From positions 1 to 10,630 of the forward strand of contig RFKO01000293.1 of NCBI GenBank assembly GCA_003694235.1: DNA of 10,630 bases, in the 5' to 3' direction. The notes beneath the pieces are model-generated. The model made no database searches. It was not told the origin of the DNA and was given only the letters and a program-made list of their open reading frames with translations. A program made the translations under genes and the position numbers. Positions within the stretch are counted from its first letter, which is position 1, and every line of letters starts with the position of its first letter. This stretch comes from Anaerolineae bacterium (lineage in GTDB: Bacteria > Chloroflexota > Anaerolineae > Anaerolineales > UBA11858). Below are positions 1 through 8,238 of this stretch, piece after piece.

Positions 1-3000
1 CACGATGTCACCCGCCGCGTGCTGGCCGAGCGCGACCTGCGCCAGCGAACGGCCGATCTGGAATTGATGCGCGCCTTGAACAGCGCCTTCGACCGCGGCG
101 AGGACCTGGACGCTCTGCTCTCGCTGGCGCGGCAGAGGTTGCAGCGCGAGTTCGGATTCGCTGCTCTCACCTTTTACCTTCTGGATGAAGCGAGGGGGCG
201 CGCCCGTGTGCATCTGGCGGCGTTGAACGAAGCGGCGCGCGATCTGGTCGCCCGCTTTCTGCAACACGCGCTGCCCGAGCTGTGGTTGCAATTGGAACGG
301 GCGCCGTTGCACCGCCGTCTGATGGAGGCGGCAGCGGACGAGGCGGTTGTTGGGGAAGAGATTGCGGCTCTGGCGGCAGAATATCGGGCGGCTGCGGCTT
401 TGCCGCCGGCGGTGCTCACCGCGCTGGACGAATTTCTGGATGCCTATCTGTCGCGGCTGGGTCTCGCCGAGGTGCGTTTCTTCCCTTTGCAGGCTCGCGG
501 AGAACGGCTGGGCGCGCTGGCCGTGGGGGTCCGGGAGGCTTTGCAGCCGTACCAGATCGAAAGACTGCGCCGCCTGAGCGAGCATCTGGCGGGTGTGGTG
601 CAGCGAGCGCGCCGGCTGCAACAGGCCACCCGTCTGGCCCACCGGTTGGAAAAACTCGGTCAGGCTGCCCAACAGATCGTGCGCCTGGTCCATGACCCCG
701 AGCAGGTTTATCAAACGGTTCATCAGGTGGTCGCCAGTCTGATGCCCGCCGAGGCGTTTGTCATCGCCCTGGCCGATTACGAGAAGAAAGAGATTTATAG
801 CGTGTATCTGGTCGATCGCGGGGGGCGAGCGCCGAATATTCGCATGCCGCTGAACAAGGGGTTGAGCGGCGAGGTGATCCGGCGCGGGGAAGCCATTGTG
901 GAGGCGGATTACCCTCATCACGAAGATCCGTACGATGCAACGCATTTTGGCTCACCGGATGCCATTCGTTCGCTTGTAGCGGTTCCCATCCGACATCATG
1001 ATAAGGTGATTGGCATGATGTCGGCGCAGAGTTATCAGCCTCATGCTTATACGCCGGAAGATGCGTTGCCGCTGGAAATCCTGGCCGGCTACACCGCCAT
1101 CGCGCTGGAGAACGTTGGCCTGCTCACTTCGCTCAACGAGCAGATGGAGTTGCTGCAGGTGGCCGAGCGCCATCTGGAGCGCAATCTGCGCCAGGCGCAG
1201 GCGCTTTACCGGGTGGCCCAATGGGGTGTGGAGGCCGGGGACGAAGACGAGTTCCTGCGGCGCGTCACCGAACTGCTGGCGGAGCGCTTCTACAGCGAGC
1301 ATTGCGGGGTGTTGCTGGTAGATGAACTGGGCGAGGGGTTGCGGGTGCATCCGGCGTATAAAGGTCTGCCGGAGAAATATTACCATCCCGATTACCGGAT
1401 GCCGTTGGGCGCGGGCGTTGCTGGCAAGGTGTTGCGTAGTGGGCGGCCGTTCCGTTCCGGCGATGTGCGCACCGAACCGGCCTTCATCGAGACCACGCCG
1501 GGCGTTCTCTCGGAGATGTGCGTCCCCTTGCGGGCGGGGGATCGAGTTTTGGGGGTGCTGAATGTCGAGAGCACGCAGCCGGACGCCTACAGCGAGGCCG
1601 ACGAGCGCTTTCTGGTCACACTGGCCGGCACGGTCGCCAGCGCGCTGCGCAACCTGCGCCTGTTCGCGGCCGAGAGCCGCCGCAGCGCGCGCCTGGAGGC
1701 GCTGTTGTCCCTTTCCTCCGAGCTCGATCTGTTGCCCTCTATCTCACAGGTGGGACAGCGCCTGGTAAACGGTGTGCGTGAGATCTCCGGATGCGCATCC
1801 TGCTCGTTTTTCGTGCCTTCGCCGCAGGATGGCGCCCCAATGCTGATCGCTCAGGCGGGGCTGCCGGAGGATCTTGTTGGCAGGGTGTTTCGGGACCCTG
1901 GTGGTCGCCTGCGCCGGGCGTTGTTGCGGGGCGAGCTGGTGATCTTCTCCACACGGGAAGAAATTCCTCCCTCCCTCGTTGACCAGATGGGGCGAAGGGA
2001 TGTGGCCGCGTTTTTCCTGTATCCCCTGCTGGTCGAGGGGCGCCTGCGGGGGGCGTTCAGCATGAGCTTCACCCGACCGCACCGGCCCTCTCCGGCGGAG
2101 ATCGCCGCCTTTCGCCTGCTGGCCGACCGGGTGGCGGCGCGGCTGGAAAATCTGCGCCTGCTGAACGAGACGCGCCGCCATGTGGGTGAGCTGGAACGGC
2201 TGCGCGAGGTGGGTTTGGAGATTTCCGCGGCGCGCGCCCTGCAGGACATCTTGCCGCGCATCGTCGCCGCGGCGCGCGATCTGGTCGATGCCGACGACAC
2301 GCACATTTTCCTGTTGCGTGACAGTGAACTTCGGTTTGGCGCCGCCGCCGGACGGGAGGGCGTGTTGCCTGACCCGCACACGCAGCCTCGCGAGGATGGG
2401 CTGACCGCCACCGTGGCCCGCACCGGGGAGCGGCTGGTCATCCCGGATGTGCGGCATCACCCGCTTTACCGGGATTATGAGCCTGAATTCCGGGGCGCGA
2501 TCGCCGGTTTCCCGCTGATCAGCGGTGAGCGCGTGGTTGGAGTGCTCAATGTGGCCTTCGAGCAGCCGCATGAATTCGACGAACACGAAATCCATCTGCT
2601 GGAACTGCTGGCGGCGCAGGCTGCGGTGGCGCTCGAACAGGCCGATCTGCTGGAGAACAACATCCGCCGCGCGCGGGAGATGGGCGCGATGGCCGAGGCC
2701 TTGCAGGCGCTGCTTGGCACGCTGAACCTGGATGAACTCTTGCAGCGCATCCTGGATGCCGCTTTGCGGGCCATCCCGGCGGCGGAGAAAGGCTCGCTTT
2801 CCCTGCGGGTGACGGATGACCAGATGGAATTTCGCGCTCTCTCTGGCTACCCGATGGAGATGTTGGGGCGTCGTTTTCCGGTGACCTGGGGTTTCGTGGG
2901 ACGGGTGTTGAAGCAAAAGCGAGGCCTGATGGTCGAAGATGTCAACGCCGACCCGCAGTTGCGCCGCGATGGAGAGAATACCGATCTGGTCGAGGCGCGG

Positions 3001-4776
3001 CAGGTGCTCAGCGCGGTCTGTGTGCCCCTGTTCGACCGTCAGGGCGAGATCATCGGCGCGATGTCGCTCGATAACCTGCATCGCGCCAACGCGTTCGACC
3101 AGAACGACCTGGCACTGCTGACATCCTTTGCCCGCCAGGCCAGTGTCGCAATCGAAAACAGCCGTCTGTACACCGAAACCCGGCGGCGGTTGCGCGAGAT
3201 GGAGGCCGTACATCGCCTTTCCACCGCCTTGCGCCAGGCACAGACCGAGGCGGAGATGGCCTCCCTGCTGCTGGATGAGGTGGGGCAAGCCCTGGATTTG
3301 TCCGCCGGCGCGGTGCTCTTCCTCGAACCGCAAAGCCGCGATCTGGTCCCCATTGTCGAGCGCGGCTGGTTCGCTCGTCTGCCCAGGCGCCTTCCTTACG
3401 GCAGCGGACTGGCGGGGCGCGCCTTGCTCACGCAGGAGTTGCAGGTCAGTCGTGATTTGCACGCCGACAGACAGGTCTATGCACCTGCGCGCCCGTTGAT
3501 TCCTCAGGGGTGGGGCGGTGTGGCCGTGCCCATCCTGGCGACCGGCGAGCGCATTGGCGTGCTGGAGGTCGGCGTTCCACCGCAGCGCAGCCTTTCGGAT
3601 GAGGCTTTGCGCTTGTTGCGCACGCTGGCCGAGATCGCCGGCAATGCCATTTATCGCGCCCGCCTGTACGCGCAGACCGAGCGGCGTTTGCAACACCTGC
3701 AGGCGTTGCGCGAGGTGGATCACGCCATCGCTGCCAGTCTGGAGATCGGTTTGCCGCTGGTCACGCTGCTCAACCAGCTGGCGACGCACATCGGCGTGCC
3801 TGCCTCGGCTGTCCTGGCGGTGGATGGCACGCTGCGGCAGCTCTACCTCGAAGCGCAGCACAATCTGCCGGAGGATTTCGACCCCCTCGACCCTCGCCGT
3901 TGTGCGCTGTTGCTGGACGAAGTCATCGTCTCACAGCGGACACTGAAGATCGAACGCCGGGAGCAGATTCCGGCTTTCTATCCTGGAGCAGAAGGATACC
4001 TGCTCCCGCCGGGGTGCCGGGCTTATCAGGCCTATCCACTGGTGGCCAAGGGGGAGACTCACGGGGTGCTGGAACTGTACCTGACCGATGAAACCCCTCT
4101 GGATGAGGATGCGCAGGCGTTTGTCGCCGCCACCGCCGACCAGGCTGCGCTGGCCATTGATAACGCCCGTCTGTTCCAGGGGTTGCAGCGCGCCAATATC
4201 GAGCTGGAGCGCGCCTACGACAGCACGCTGGAGGGCTGGGCGCGCATGTTGGAGTTGCGCGACCGCGAGACCGAGGGGCATAGCCAGCGGGTGGTGGAGA
4301 TGACGTTGCGTCTGGCGCGGCGTCTGGGCGTACCGGATGAGGAGATGGTGCATATTCGTCGCGGTGCGTTGTTGCACGATATCGGCAAGATCGGCATCCC
4401 GGATTCGATTTTGAACAAAGCCGGCCCGTTGAGCGAGGAGGAGTGGCGTATCATGCGGCAGCATCCCCTCTACGCCTACGAGATGCTCAAAAGTGTGCTT
4501 TTCCTGCATCCGGCGTTGGATATTCCGTACGCTCACCACGAGCGTTGGGATGGCAGCGGTTACCCGCGCGGGTTGAAAGGGGAGCAGATCCCCCTGGCGG
4601 CGCGCATCTTCGCCGTGGTTGATGTGTTTGACGCGCTCACCCATGAGCGCCCCTACCGTCCGGCCTGGACGGTGGCGCAGACGCTGGAATACCTGCGGCA
4701 GGAAGCCGGTAAGACTCTCGATCCGCAGGTTGTGGAGGCCTTCCTGACAATTGTTTCCGAAGAGGGAGTGATGTAG
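1..4776 (+). CDS. Multi-GAF sensor with C-terminal HD-GYP domain (predicted c-di-GMP phosphodiesterase), 5' partial
   Basis: The frame is open from the first base and ends at TAG 4774-4776. The first codons read HDVTRRVLAERDLRQRTADLE-like, the typical end of a PAS/PAC domain, so the true start lies upstream and the GTG at 19 is probably internal. Numbering from that GTG, about eight GAF domains follow at residues 25-195, 228-370, 412-549, 575-715, 741-878, 904-1051, 1077-1217 and 1244-1386. Most close with the family helix (for example QASVAIENSRLY) and are joined by helical linkers. GAF1 has a helical insertion of roughly 60 residues. Residues 1395-1585 are an HD-GYP domain: H1421 in ETEGHSQRV, H1453-D1454 in LLHDIGKIGIPD, HH 1506-1507, and GYP 1514-1516 in WDGSGYP. 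The metal ligands and GYP signature are intact, so hydrolysis of c-di-GMP (to pGpG/GMP) is predicted from the family. No membrane segment is visible, so it is probably cytoplasmic. The GAF ligands cannot be told from sequence. Confidence 0.93.
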   Translation, partial: HDVTRRVLAERDLRQRTADLELMRALNSAFDRGEDLDALLSLARQRLQREFGFAALTFYLLDEARGRARVHLAALNEAARDLVARFLQHALPELWLQLERAPLHRRLMEAAADEAVVGEEIAALAAEYRAAAALPPAVLTALDEFLDAYLSRLGLAEVRFFPLQARGERLGALAVGVREALQPYQIERLRRLSEHLAGVVQRARRLQQATRLAHRLEKLGQAAQQIVRLVHDPEQVYQTVHQVVASLMPAEAFVIALADYEKKEIYSVYLVDRGGRAPNIRMPLNKGLSGEVIRRGEAIVEADYPHHEDPYDATHFGSPDAIRSLVAVPIRHHDKVIGMMSAQSYQPHAYTPEDALPLEILAGYTAIALENVGLLTSLNEQMELLQVAERHLERNLRQAQALYRVAQWGVEAGDEDEFLRRVTELLAERFYSEHCGVLLVDELGEGLRVHPAYKGLPEKYYHPDYRMPLGAGVAGKVLRSGRPFRSGDVRTEPAFIETTPGVLSEMCVPLRAGDRVLGVLNVESTQPDAYSEADERFLVTLAGTVASALRNLRLFAAESRRSARLEALLSLSSELDLLPSISQVGQRLVNGVREISGCASCSFFVPSPQDGAPMLIAQAGLPEDLVGRVFRDPGGRLRRALLRGELVIFSTREEIPPSLVDQMGRRDVAAFFLYPLLVEGRLRGAFSMSFTRPHRPSPAEIAAFRLLADRVAARLENLRLLNETRRHVGELERLREVGLEISAARALQDILPRIVAAARDLVDADDTHIFLLRDSELRFGAAAGREGVLPDPHTQPREDGLTATVARTGERLVIPDVRHHPLYRDYEPEFRGAIAGFPLISGERVVGVLNVAFEQPHEFDEHEIHLLELLAAQAAVALEQADLLENNIRRAREMGAMAEALQALLGTLNLDELLQRILDAALRAIPAAEKGSLSLRVTDDQMEFRALSGYPMEMLGRRFPVTWGFVGRVLKQKRGLMVEDVNADPQLRRDGENTDLVEARQVLSAVCVPLFDRQGEIIGAMSLDNLHRANAFDQNDLALLTSFARQASVAIENSRLYTETRRRLREMEAVHRLSTALRQAQTEAEMASLLLDEVGQALDLSAGAVLFLEPQSRDLVPIVERGWFARLPRRLPYGSGLAGRALLTQELQVSRDLHADRQVYAPARPLIPQGWGGVAVPILATGERIGVLEVGVPPQRSLSDEALRLLRTLAEIAGNAIYRARLYAQTERRLQHLQALREVDHAIAASLEIGLPLVTLLNQLATHIGVPASAVLAVDGTLRQLYLEAQHNLPEDFDPLDPRRCALLLDEVIVSQRTLKIERREQIPAFYPGAEGYLLPPGCRAYQAYPLVAKGETHGVLELYLTDETPLDEDAQAFVAATADQAALAIDNARLFQGLQRANIELERAYDSTLEGWARMLELRDRETEGHSQRVVEMTLRLARRLGVPDEEMVHIRRGALLHDIGKIGIPDSILNKAGPLSEEEWRIMRQHPLYAYEMLKSVLFLHPALDIPYAHHERWDGSGYPRGLKGEQIPLAARIFAVVDVFDALTHERPYRPAWTVAQTLEYLRQEAGKTLDPQVVEAFLTIVSEEGVM
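4761..4768 (+). promoter_or_regulatory. Ribosome binding site pointing to ATG 4779
   Basis: The purine run AGAGGGAG lies inside the last codons of the HD-GYP gene, 10 nt before the ATG at 4779. It supports 4779 as the original start of the FHA-ABC gene, two bases after the upstream stop. The TTG at 4839 has no comparable motif in front of it. Confidence 0.5.
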
Positions 4777-4778
4777 TT

Positions 4779-4838
4779 ATGGAACCAAAGGTCTGGGTTT
4801 TGGCGGTTTCACATTCCGGCTAAGAAATTTGTTATCGC
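4779..4838 (+). other. Probable original 5' end of the FHA-ABC gene, interrupted by in-frame TAA (4821-4823)
   Basis: From ATG 4779 the frame reads MEPKVWVLAVSHSG, then TAA, then EICYR, and continues without a shift into LPEGRTVVGRE of the first FHA domain. The two pieces together look like the first beta strands of an FHA domain: a hydrophobic strand, a turn, a second strand, then the GR motif. Only one base stands between this and an intact gene; a CAA, AAA or GAA codon at 4821 would restore it. It may be a real nonsense mutation, an assembly or read error, or a 14-codon leader with re-initiation at 4839. TAA and TAG are used as normal stops by neighbouring genes, so a changed genetic code is unlikely. 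Confidence 0.6.
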
Positions 4839-7800
4839 TTGCCGGAGGGGAGGACGGTGGTCGGTCGGGAGATAGGTTGCGCTGTGGTGCTGGTGGACGA
4901 GGCGGTTTCCCGACGGCATTTGCAGATTGAGATCCAACAGGGCCGTTGCCGGGTGATGGATTTGGGCTCGGCCAACGGCACTTTGCTGGGGGACGTTGCG
5001 CTTCCGCCCCGACGCCCGATTCCCGTTGAGCCTGGCCAGTCTTTGCGGGTTTCTGGCTATCAACTCGTTCTGCGGCATGCCCGGCCGGGCGAGCATCTTG
5101 AAACCGACCGTATTATTTTGCAGGCTGATGCTGCTGCCTCGCTTGTTCCTGAGAGGGATCTGCTGGAGAACAAAACGCTTGCGGCAGGTTTGCGGATTGG
5201 GGCGCACATTCCTTTCTACCTGAGTTTCAGTAATCCGGCTGGAGAGTGGAAGAGCTTTCCTCTGGAAGCGGGGCGCTATGTGCTGGGGCGGGAGCCGGGA
5301 TGTGATATTCAGATCAAGTCCATGCTGGCATCACGCCATCATGCTGAACTGCGGGTGGAAGGGGAGCGTGCCTGGCTGGTTGATTTGCATTCCGCAAATG
5401 GTGTGGTGGTTGATGGACAGAACATTCCTCCCGGCGAGCCTTATGAATTGTCTGCTGGCAGCATTTTTCTCATCGCCCAAACGCCTTTCCTCCTGACCCG
5501 GCAGGCGCATATTGACGATTCCACCAAAGCGCAGCTTTCAGGGATGGGGACGCAAGTGATTTCCTCTCCCCGGCTGGATGCGCTGATGGCGGTGCGAGAG
5601 AGCGGCGATGCCTCGGTGGTCACTGCGACGCGGTTTCTGGATCTGGAGGGGAAAGATCGAATTTCTATTGGCAGAGCTGGGGATAACACGCTGGTGCTTG
5701 ATCATCCCGCGGTCAGTCGTTATCATGCGGTGTTGGAACGGTTGGGAAAACGCTATCGGATCGTCGATACCCGCAGCGCTAATGGCGTCTATTTGAACGG
5801 CAAACTGATTGACGGGCAGGCATTCGTGAAAGAGGGGGATGTGCTCAAGATCGGGCCGTATGATTTTGTTTTTTCCGGTGCAGGGATGCAGGTCGGTGCG
5901 GCAGAAGGCTACACGCTGGAAGCGCGGCATCTTAATAAATGGGTGAGCAAAGAGATTAATCTGTTGCAGGATATCAGCCTGTTCATCGGTGCGAATGAAT
6001 TCGTTGCCATAGTTGGGATGAGCGGTGCCGGTAAGACTACGCTGATGGATGCGTTGAACGGCTATCGCCCAGCCACGCATGGCACCGTACTGGTTGATGG
6101 CGTGGACCTGTGCGCCCATTACGATATGTTCCGTGATGATATTGGCTATGTTCCGCAGCGCGATATCGTGCACATGGAACTCACCCCCTGGTTGGCTCTG
6201 GATTACGCCGGTCAGTTACGCTTCCCACCGGACACCTCGGTTGAAGAGCGTCATCAGGTCGTGGAGCGCACGCTTAAAGAATTGGGACTTTGGCACCGCA
6301 AAGATGTTGTCATTTCGAAACTGTCGGGCGGCCAGCTGAAGCGCGTGTCCATCGGGGTGGAATTGCTGACTCGTCCCCGCCTGCTATTTCTGGACGAACC
6401 GACCAGCGGCCTGGATCCCGGTACAGAGCGAGAGATGATGTCCCTTATGCGCCGGCTGGCCGATCAGGGACGTACAGTTCTGGTAGTCACCCATACCACC
6501 AAGAATGTGATGCTGTGCGATAAGGTGGTCATTCTGGGGACGGGAGGCTACCTGGTGTTTTATGGCCCGCCGGAGGAGGCGCTGGAATATTTCGATGCCT
6601 TTCGCACGCCGCGCGAAAAACTGGAACGGCCGATGGAGTTCGATGAGATCTATCGTCTGCTGGAGGACGCTGAGCGGGGCACGCCGGAAGAGTGGGCGGA
6701 GCGGTATCGGCAGAGTGAATTTTATCGGGAGCAGGAGCCGGCTATCTCGAAATCTCCGGAGGCCAGCCGTCTTCCCAGCATGGTGACCCCTTCAGCCCGT
6801 CAACGGAAGAAAATCTCTTCTTTCAAACAGTTGAAAATCCTTTCGGCGCGCAATTTACGCATTTTGCTCCAGGATAAGATTTCCCTGGCGTTGATGCTGG
6901 CGCTGGCGCCACTGCTGGGATTGATGAATTCCATTTGGGGAAGCAATATTTACGACCCCAGGCACGGCAAGATTGAGAAGGTGATGGGGTTGTGGTTTAT
7001 GTCCGCCGTGGTAGCCATGCTGGTGGGGGCGATGAGCAGTGTGCGCGAGATCGTCAAGGAGGCCGATATTTACAAGCGCGAACGCGCCGTGGGGTTGAAG
7101 GTCTTCCCATACATCTTTTCCAAGTTCTGGCTCGGCTTTATCCTGGCTCTGTATCAGGGCGGTGTGATCCTGGGCATCGCGATGTTGCTGGTGCGCCAGC
7201 CGCCTGCCGCCCGTCAGGCGTTCCCGGAATTGTTTGTCACCATCGTTTTGGGAGTGATCACCGGATATTTGATCGGTTTGTTGATTTCGGCGGCTGTGCC
7301 GAATCAGAACTCAGCGCTGATTGCCTTGATCGCCGTGGTGGTGCCGCAGTTGCTCTTCGGAGGGATGTTCGTACCGCTGGATCAAATCCCCTTTGGGGAG
7401 CAGATCAGTTATGCGGTGTTTTCGCGCTGGACATTCGAAGGCTTTATCGTCTCTACCGGTATCGGTGATGTGATTGCGCGCGATCAGTGCTGGAAGCTTC
7501 CGCCTGAAGAGCGAAGCGCGTTGACCAATGAGCAGAAGAATTCTCCAGAGTGTCCTTGCATGGGGGAGAATTTATTCACCGAGTGTACCGGTATCCCTGA
7601 ACTGCTCTCGCCGGAGTTTTATGATACGGTCGCCCAGCAAGCGCTGGCACAGCCAGAGCCTTCTCGGCCGGTTCAGCCTACCGAGCTGCCTACACCCACT
7701 TCCATGCCTACTCCGACCCGGCTGCCCACTCCCACTGCCTTGCCGACGCCCACGCCATTGCCTTCTCCTACACCGTTGCCTACGCCGATTTTGCTATACG

Positions 7801-8231
7801 AGCTGGATAAATATCGCGATGCCTCGGCAGCCCAACAAGAGGCGTATTTCGAACAACGCTCCGAACAGATGAGCGCGTATTTTGATGCGCGCTCGGAGCA
7901 GATGAGTGCGTACTTCGACGCGGTGCAGGAGCAGTATAGCGCTTATTCGGACTCTCAGAAACAGGCGATGGAAGCCTATCTGGAGCAGCGCAAGACTCAG
8001 GCTGAGGATTATTCCGCTGCCCTGGATGTTTACAGCAATGATCTGGCGGACTGGCAGCGTAATCGCCAGAAAGCGGTCGGCGCGGCCGAGAATGTGTTGA
8101 AAAACCTGATGGGAAAATTCAGCCGCGCTTTTGAAGGACGCGTTCAGGATCGCTGGCTCGTACTGGTGGTACAATCGGTGGTGATGTTCGGCATGATTCT
8201 GGCTTTGCAAAAACGGAAGGACACATTGTAA
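4839..8231 (+). CDS. Triple-FHA ABC exporter, fused ATPase and ABCG/ABC2-type membrane domain
   Basis: A half-transporter with phosphothreonine-reading domains on its cytoplasmic N terminus. Numbered from TTG 4839 (1130 residues): FHA1 about 1-85 (GR 9-10, SRRH 24-27, SANGT 44-48), FHA2 about 130-220 (GR 150-151, SRHH 165-168, SANG 185-188), FHA3 about 265-347 (GR 278-279, SRYH 293-296, SANG 313-316). The ABC ATPase spans about 358-588: Walker A GMSGAGKTT 393-401, Q440, signature LSGGQ 495-499, Walker B LLFLDE with D519 and E520, H552; it looks active. Membrane helices are near 681-702, 715-735, 763-786, 798-820, 825-845 and 1106-1124. Between the last two lies a loop of about 260 residues with C884, C905, C907 and C916, a Pro/Thr stalk and 11-residue repeats. 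The order ATPase then membrane domain, and the enlarged loop before the last helix, resemble ABCG exporters. Substrate unknown. The start is uncertain: from TTG 4839 the first FHA strand is lost (see the entry for 4779). Confidence 0.9.
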   Translation: MPEGRTVVGREIGCAVVLVDEAVSRRHLQIEIQQGRCRVMDLGSANGTLLGDVALPPRRPIPVEPGQSLRVSGYQLVLRHARPGEHLETDRIILQADAAASLVPERDLLENKTLAAGLRIGAHIPFYLSFSNPAGEWKSFPLEAGRYVLGREPGCDIQIKSMLASRHHAELRVEGERAWLVDLHSANGVVVDGQNIPPGEPYELSAGSIFLIAQTPFLLTRQAHIDDSTKAQLSGMGTQVISSPRLDALMAVRESGDASVVTATRFLDLEGKDRISIGRAGDNTLVLDHPAVSRYHAVLERLGKRYRIVDTRSANGVYLNGKLIDGQAFVKEGDVLKIGPYDFVFSGAGMQVGAAEGYTLEARHLNKWVSKEINLLQDISLFIGANEFVAIVGMSGAGKTTLMDALNGYRPATHGTVLVDGVDLCAHYDMFRDDIGYVPQRDIVHMELTPWLALDYAGQLRFPPDTSVEERHQVVERTLKELGLWHRKDVVISKLSGGQLKRVSIGVELLTRPRLLFLDEPTSGLDPGTEREMMSLMRRLADQGRTVLVVTHTTKNVMLCDKVVILGTGGYLVFYGPPEEALEYFDAFRTPREKLERPMEFDEIYRLLEDAERGTPEEWAERYRQSEFYREQEPAISKSPEASRLPSMVTPSARQRKKISSFKQLKILSARNLRILLQDKISLALMLALAPLLGLMNSIWGSNIYDPRHGKIEKVMGLWFMSAVVAMLVGAMSSVREIVKEADIYKRERAVGLKVFPYIFSKFWLGFILALYQGGVILGIAMLLVRQPPAARQAFPELFVTIVLGVITGYLIGLLISAAVPNQNSALIALIAVVVPQLLFGGMFVPLDQIPFGEQISYAVFSRWTFEGFIVSTGIGDVIARDQCWKLPPEERSALTNEQKNSPECPCMGENLFTECTGIPELLSPEFYDTVAQQALAQPEPSRPVQPTELPTPTSMPTPTRLPTPTALPTPTPLPSPTPLPTPILLYELDKYRDASAAQQEAYFEQRSEQMSAYFDARSEQMSAYFDAVQEQYSAYSDSQKQAMEAYLEQRKTQAEDYSAALDVYSNDLADWQRNRQKAVGAAENVLKNLMGKFSRAFEGRVQDRWLVLVVQSVVMFGMILALQKRKDTL
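7686..7793 (+). repeat. Six tandem hexapeptide repeats, Pro/Thr stalk (18-nt units)
   Basis: Six 18-nt units encode LPTPTS, MPTPTR, LPTPTA, LPTPTP, LPSPTP and LPTPIL. Codon choice differs between copies, so the protein pattern rather than the DNA is kept. The stalk lies in the predicted extracytoplasmic loop before the last membrane helix and would act as a stiff, extended spacer. A shorter stalk of the same kind (SPSPTPT, 10221-10241) follows the membrane helix of the kinase. Confidence 0.85.
7836..8033 (+). repeat. Six tandem 11-residue (hendecad) repeats, predicted coiled coil (33-nt units)
   Basis: Six gap-free 33-nt units encode QEAYFEQRSEQ, MSAYFDARSEQ, MSAYFDAVQEQ, YSAYSDSQKQA, MEAYLEQRKTQ and AEDYSAALDVY. 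The consensus is roughly xxAYF-D/E-xxxEQ, strongest in copies 1 to 3. An 11-residue period gives three helical turns and is typical of straight or slightly right-handed coiled coils. Copies 2 and 3 differ at many synonymous sites, so this is not a fresh duplication. Helical sequence continues to about 8130, just before the last membrane helix at 8154. Confidence 0.85.
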
Positions 8232-8238
8232 GGCGACG

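Noticed and set aside
1744..3861. Minus-strand open frame of 705 codons opposite the GAF gene
   Set aside because: It lies wholly inside the plus-strand frame, which has clear GAF domains. Its product is low-complexity, rich in Arg, Gln and His, with no recognisable domain. Long antisense frames are expected in G+C-rich coding DNA.
3931..4644. Minus-strand open frame of 237 codons opposite the HD-GYP domain
   Set aside because: The plus strand here encodes all HD-GYP signature residues. The antisense product shows no domain.
4777..4860. Frameshift at the start of the FHA-ABC gene
   Set aside because: ATG 4779 and TTG 4839 are in the same frame. A single stop codon, not an insertion or deletion, separates them.
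5538..6173. Minus-strand open frame of 211 codons opposite FHA3 and Walker A
   Set aside because: It is a shadow of the conserved FHA-ABC frame and has no motif of its own.
7686..8033. CRISPR array or DNA tandem-repeat element
   Set aside because: The units are 18 and 33 nt, directly adjacent without spacers, in frame, and conserved as protein rather than DNA.
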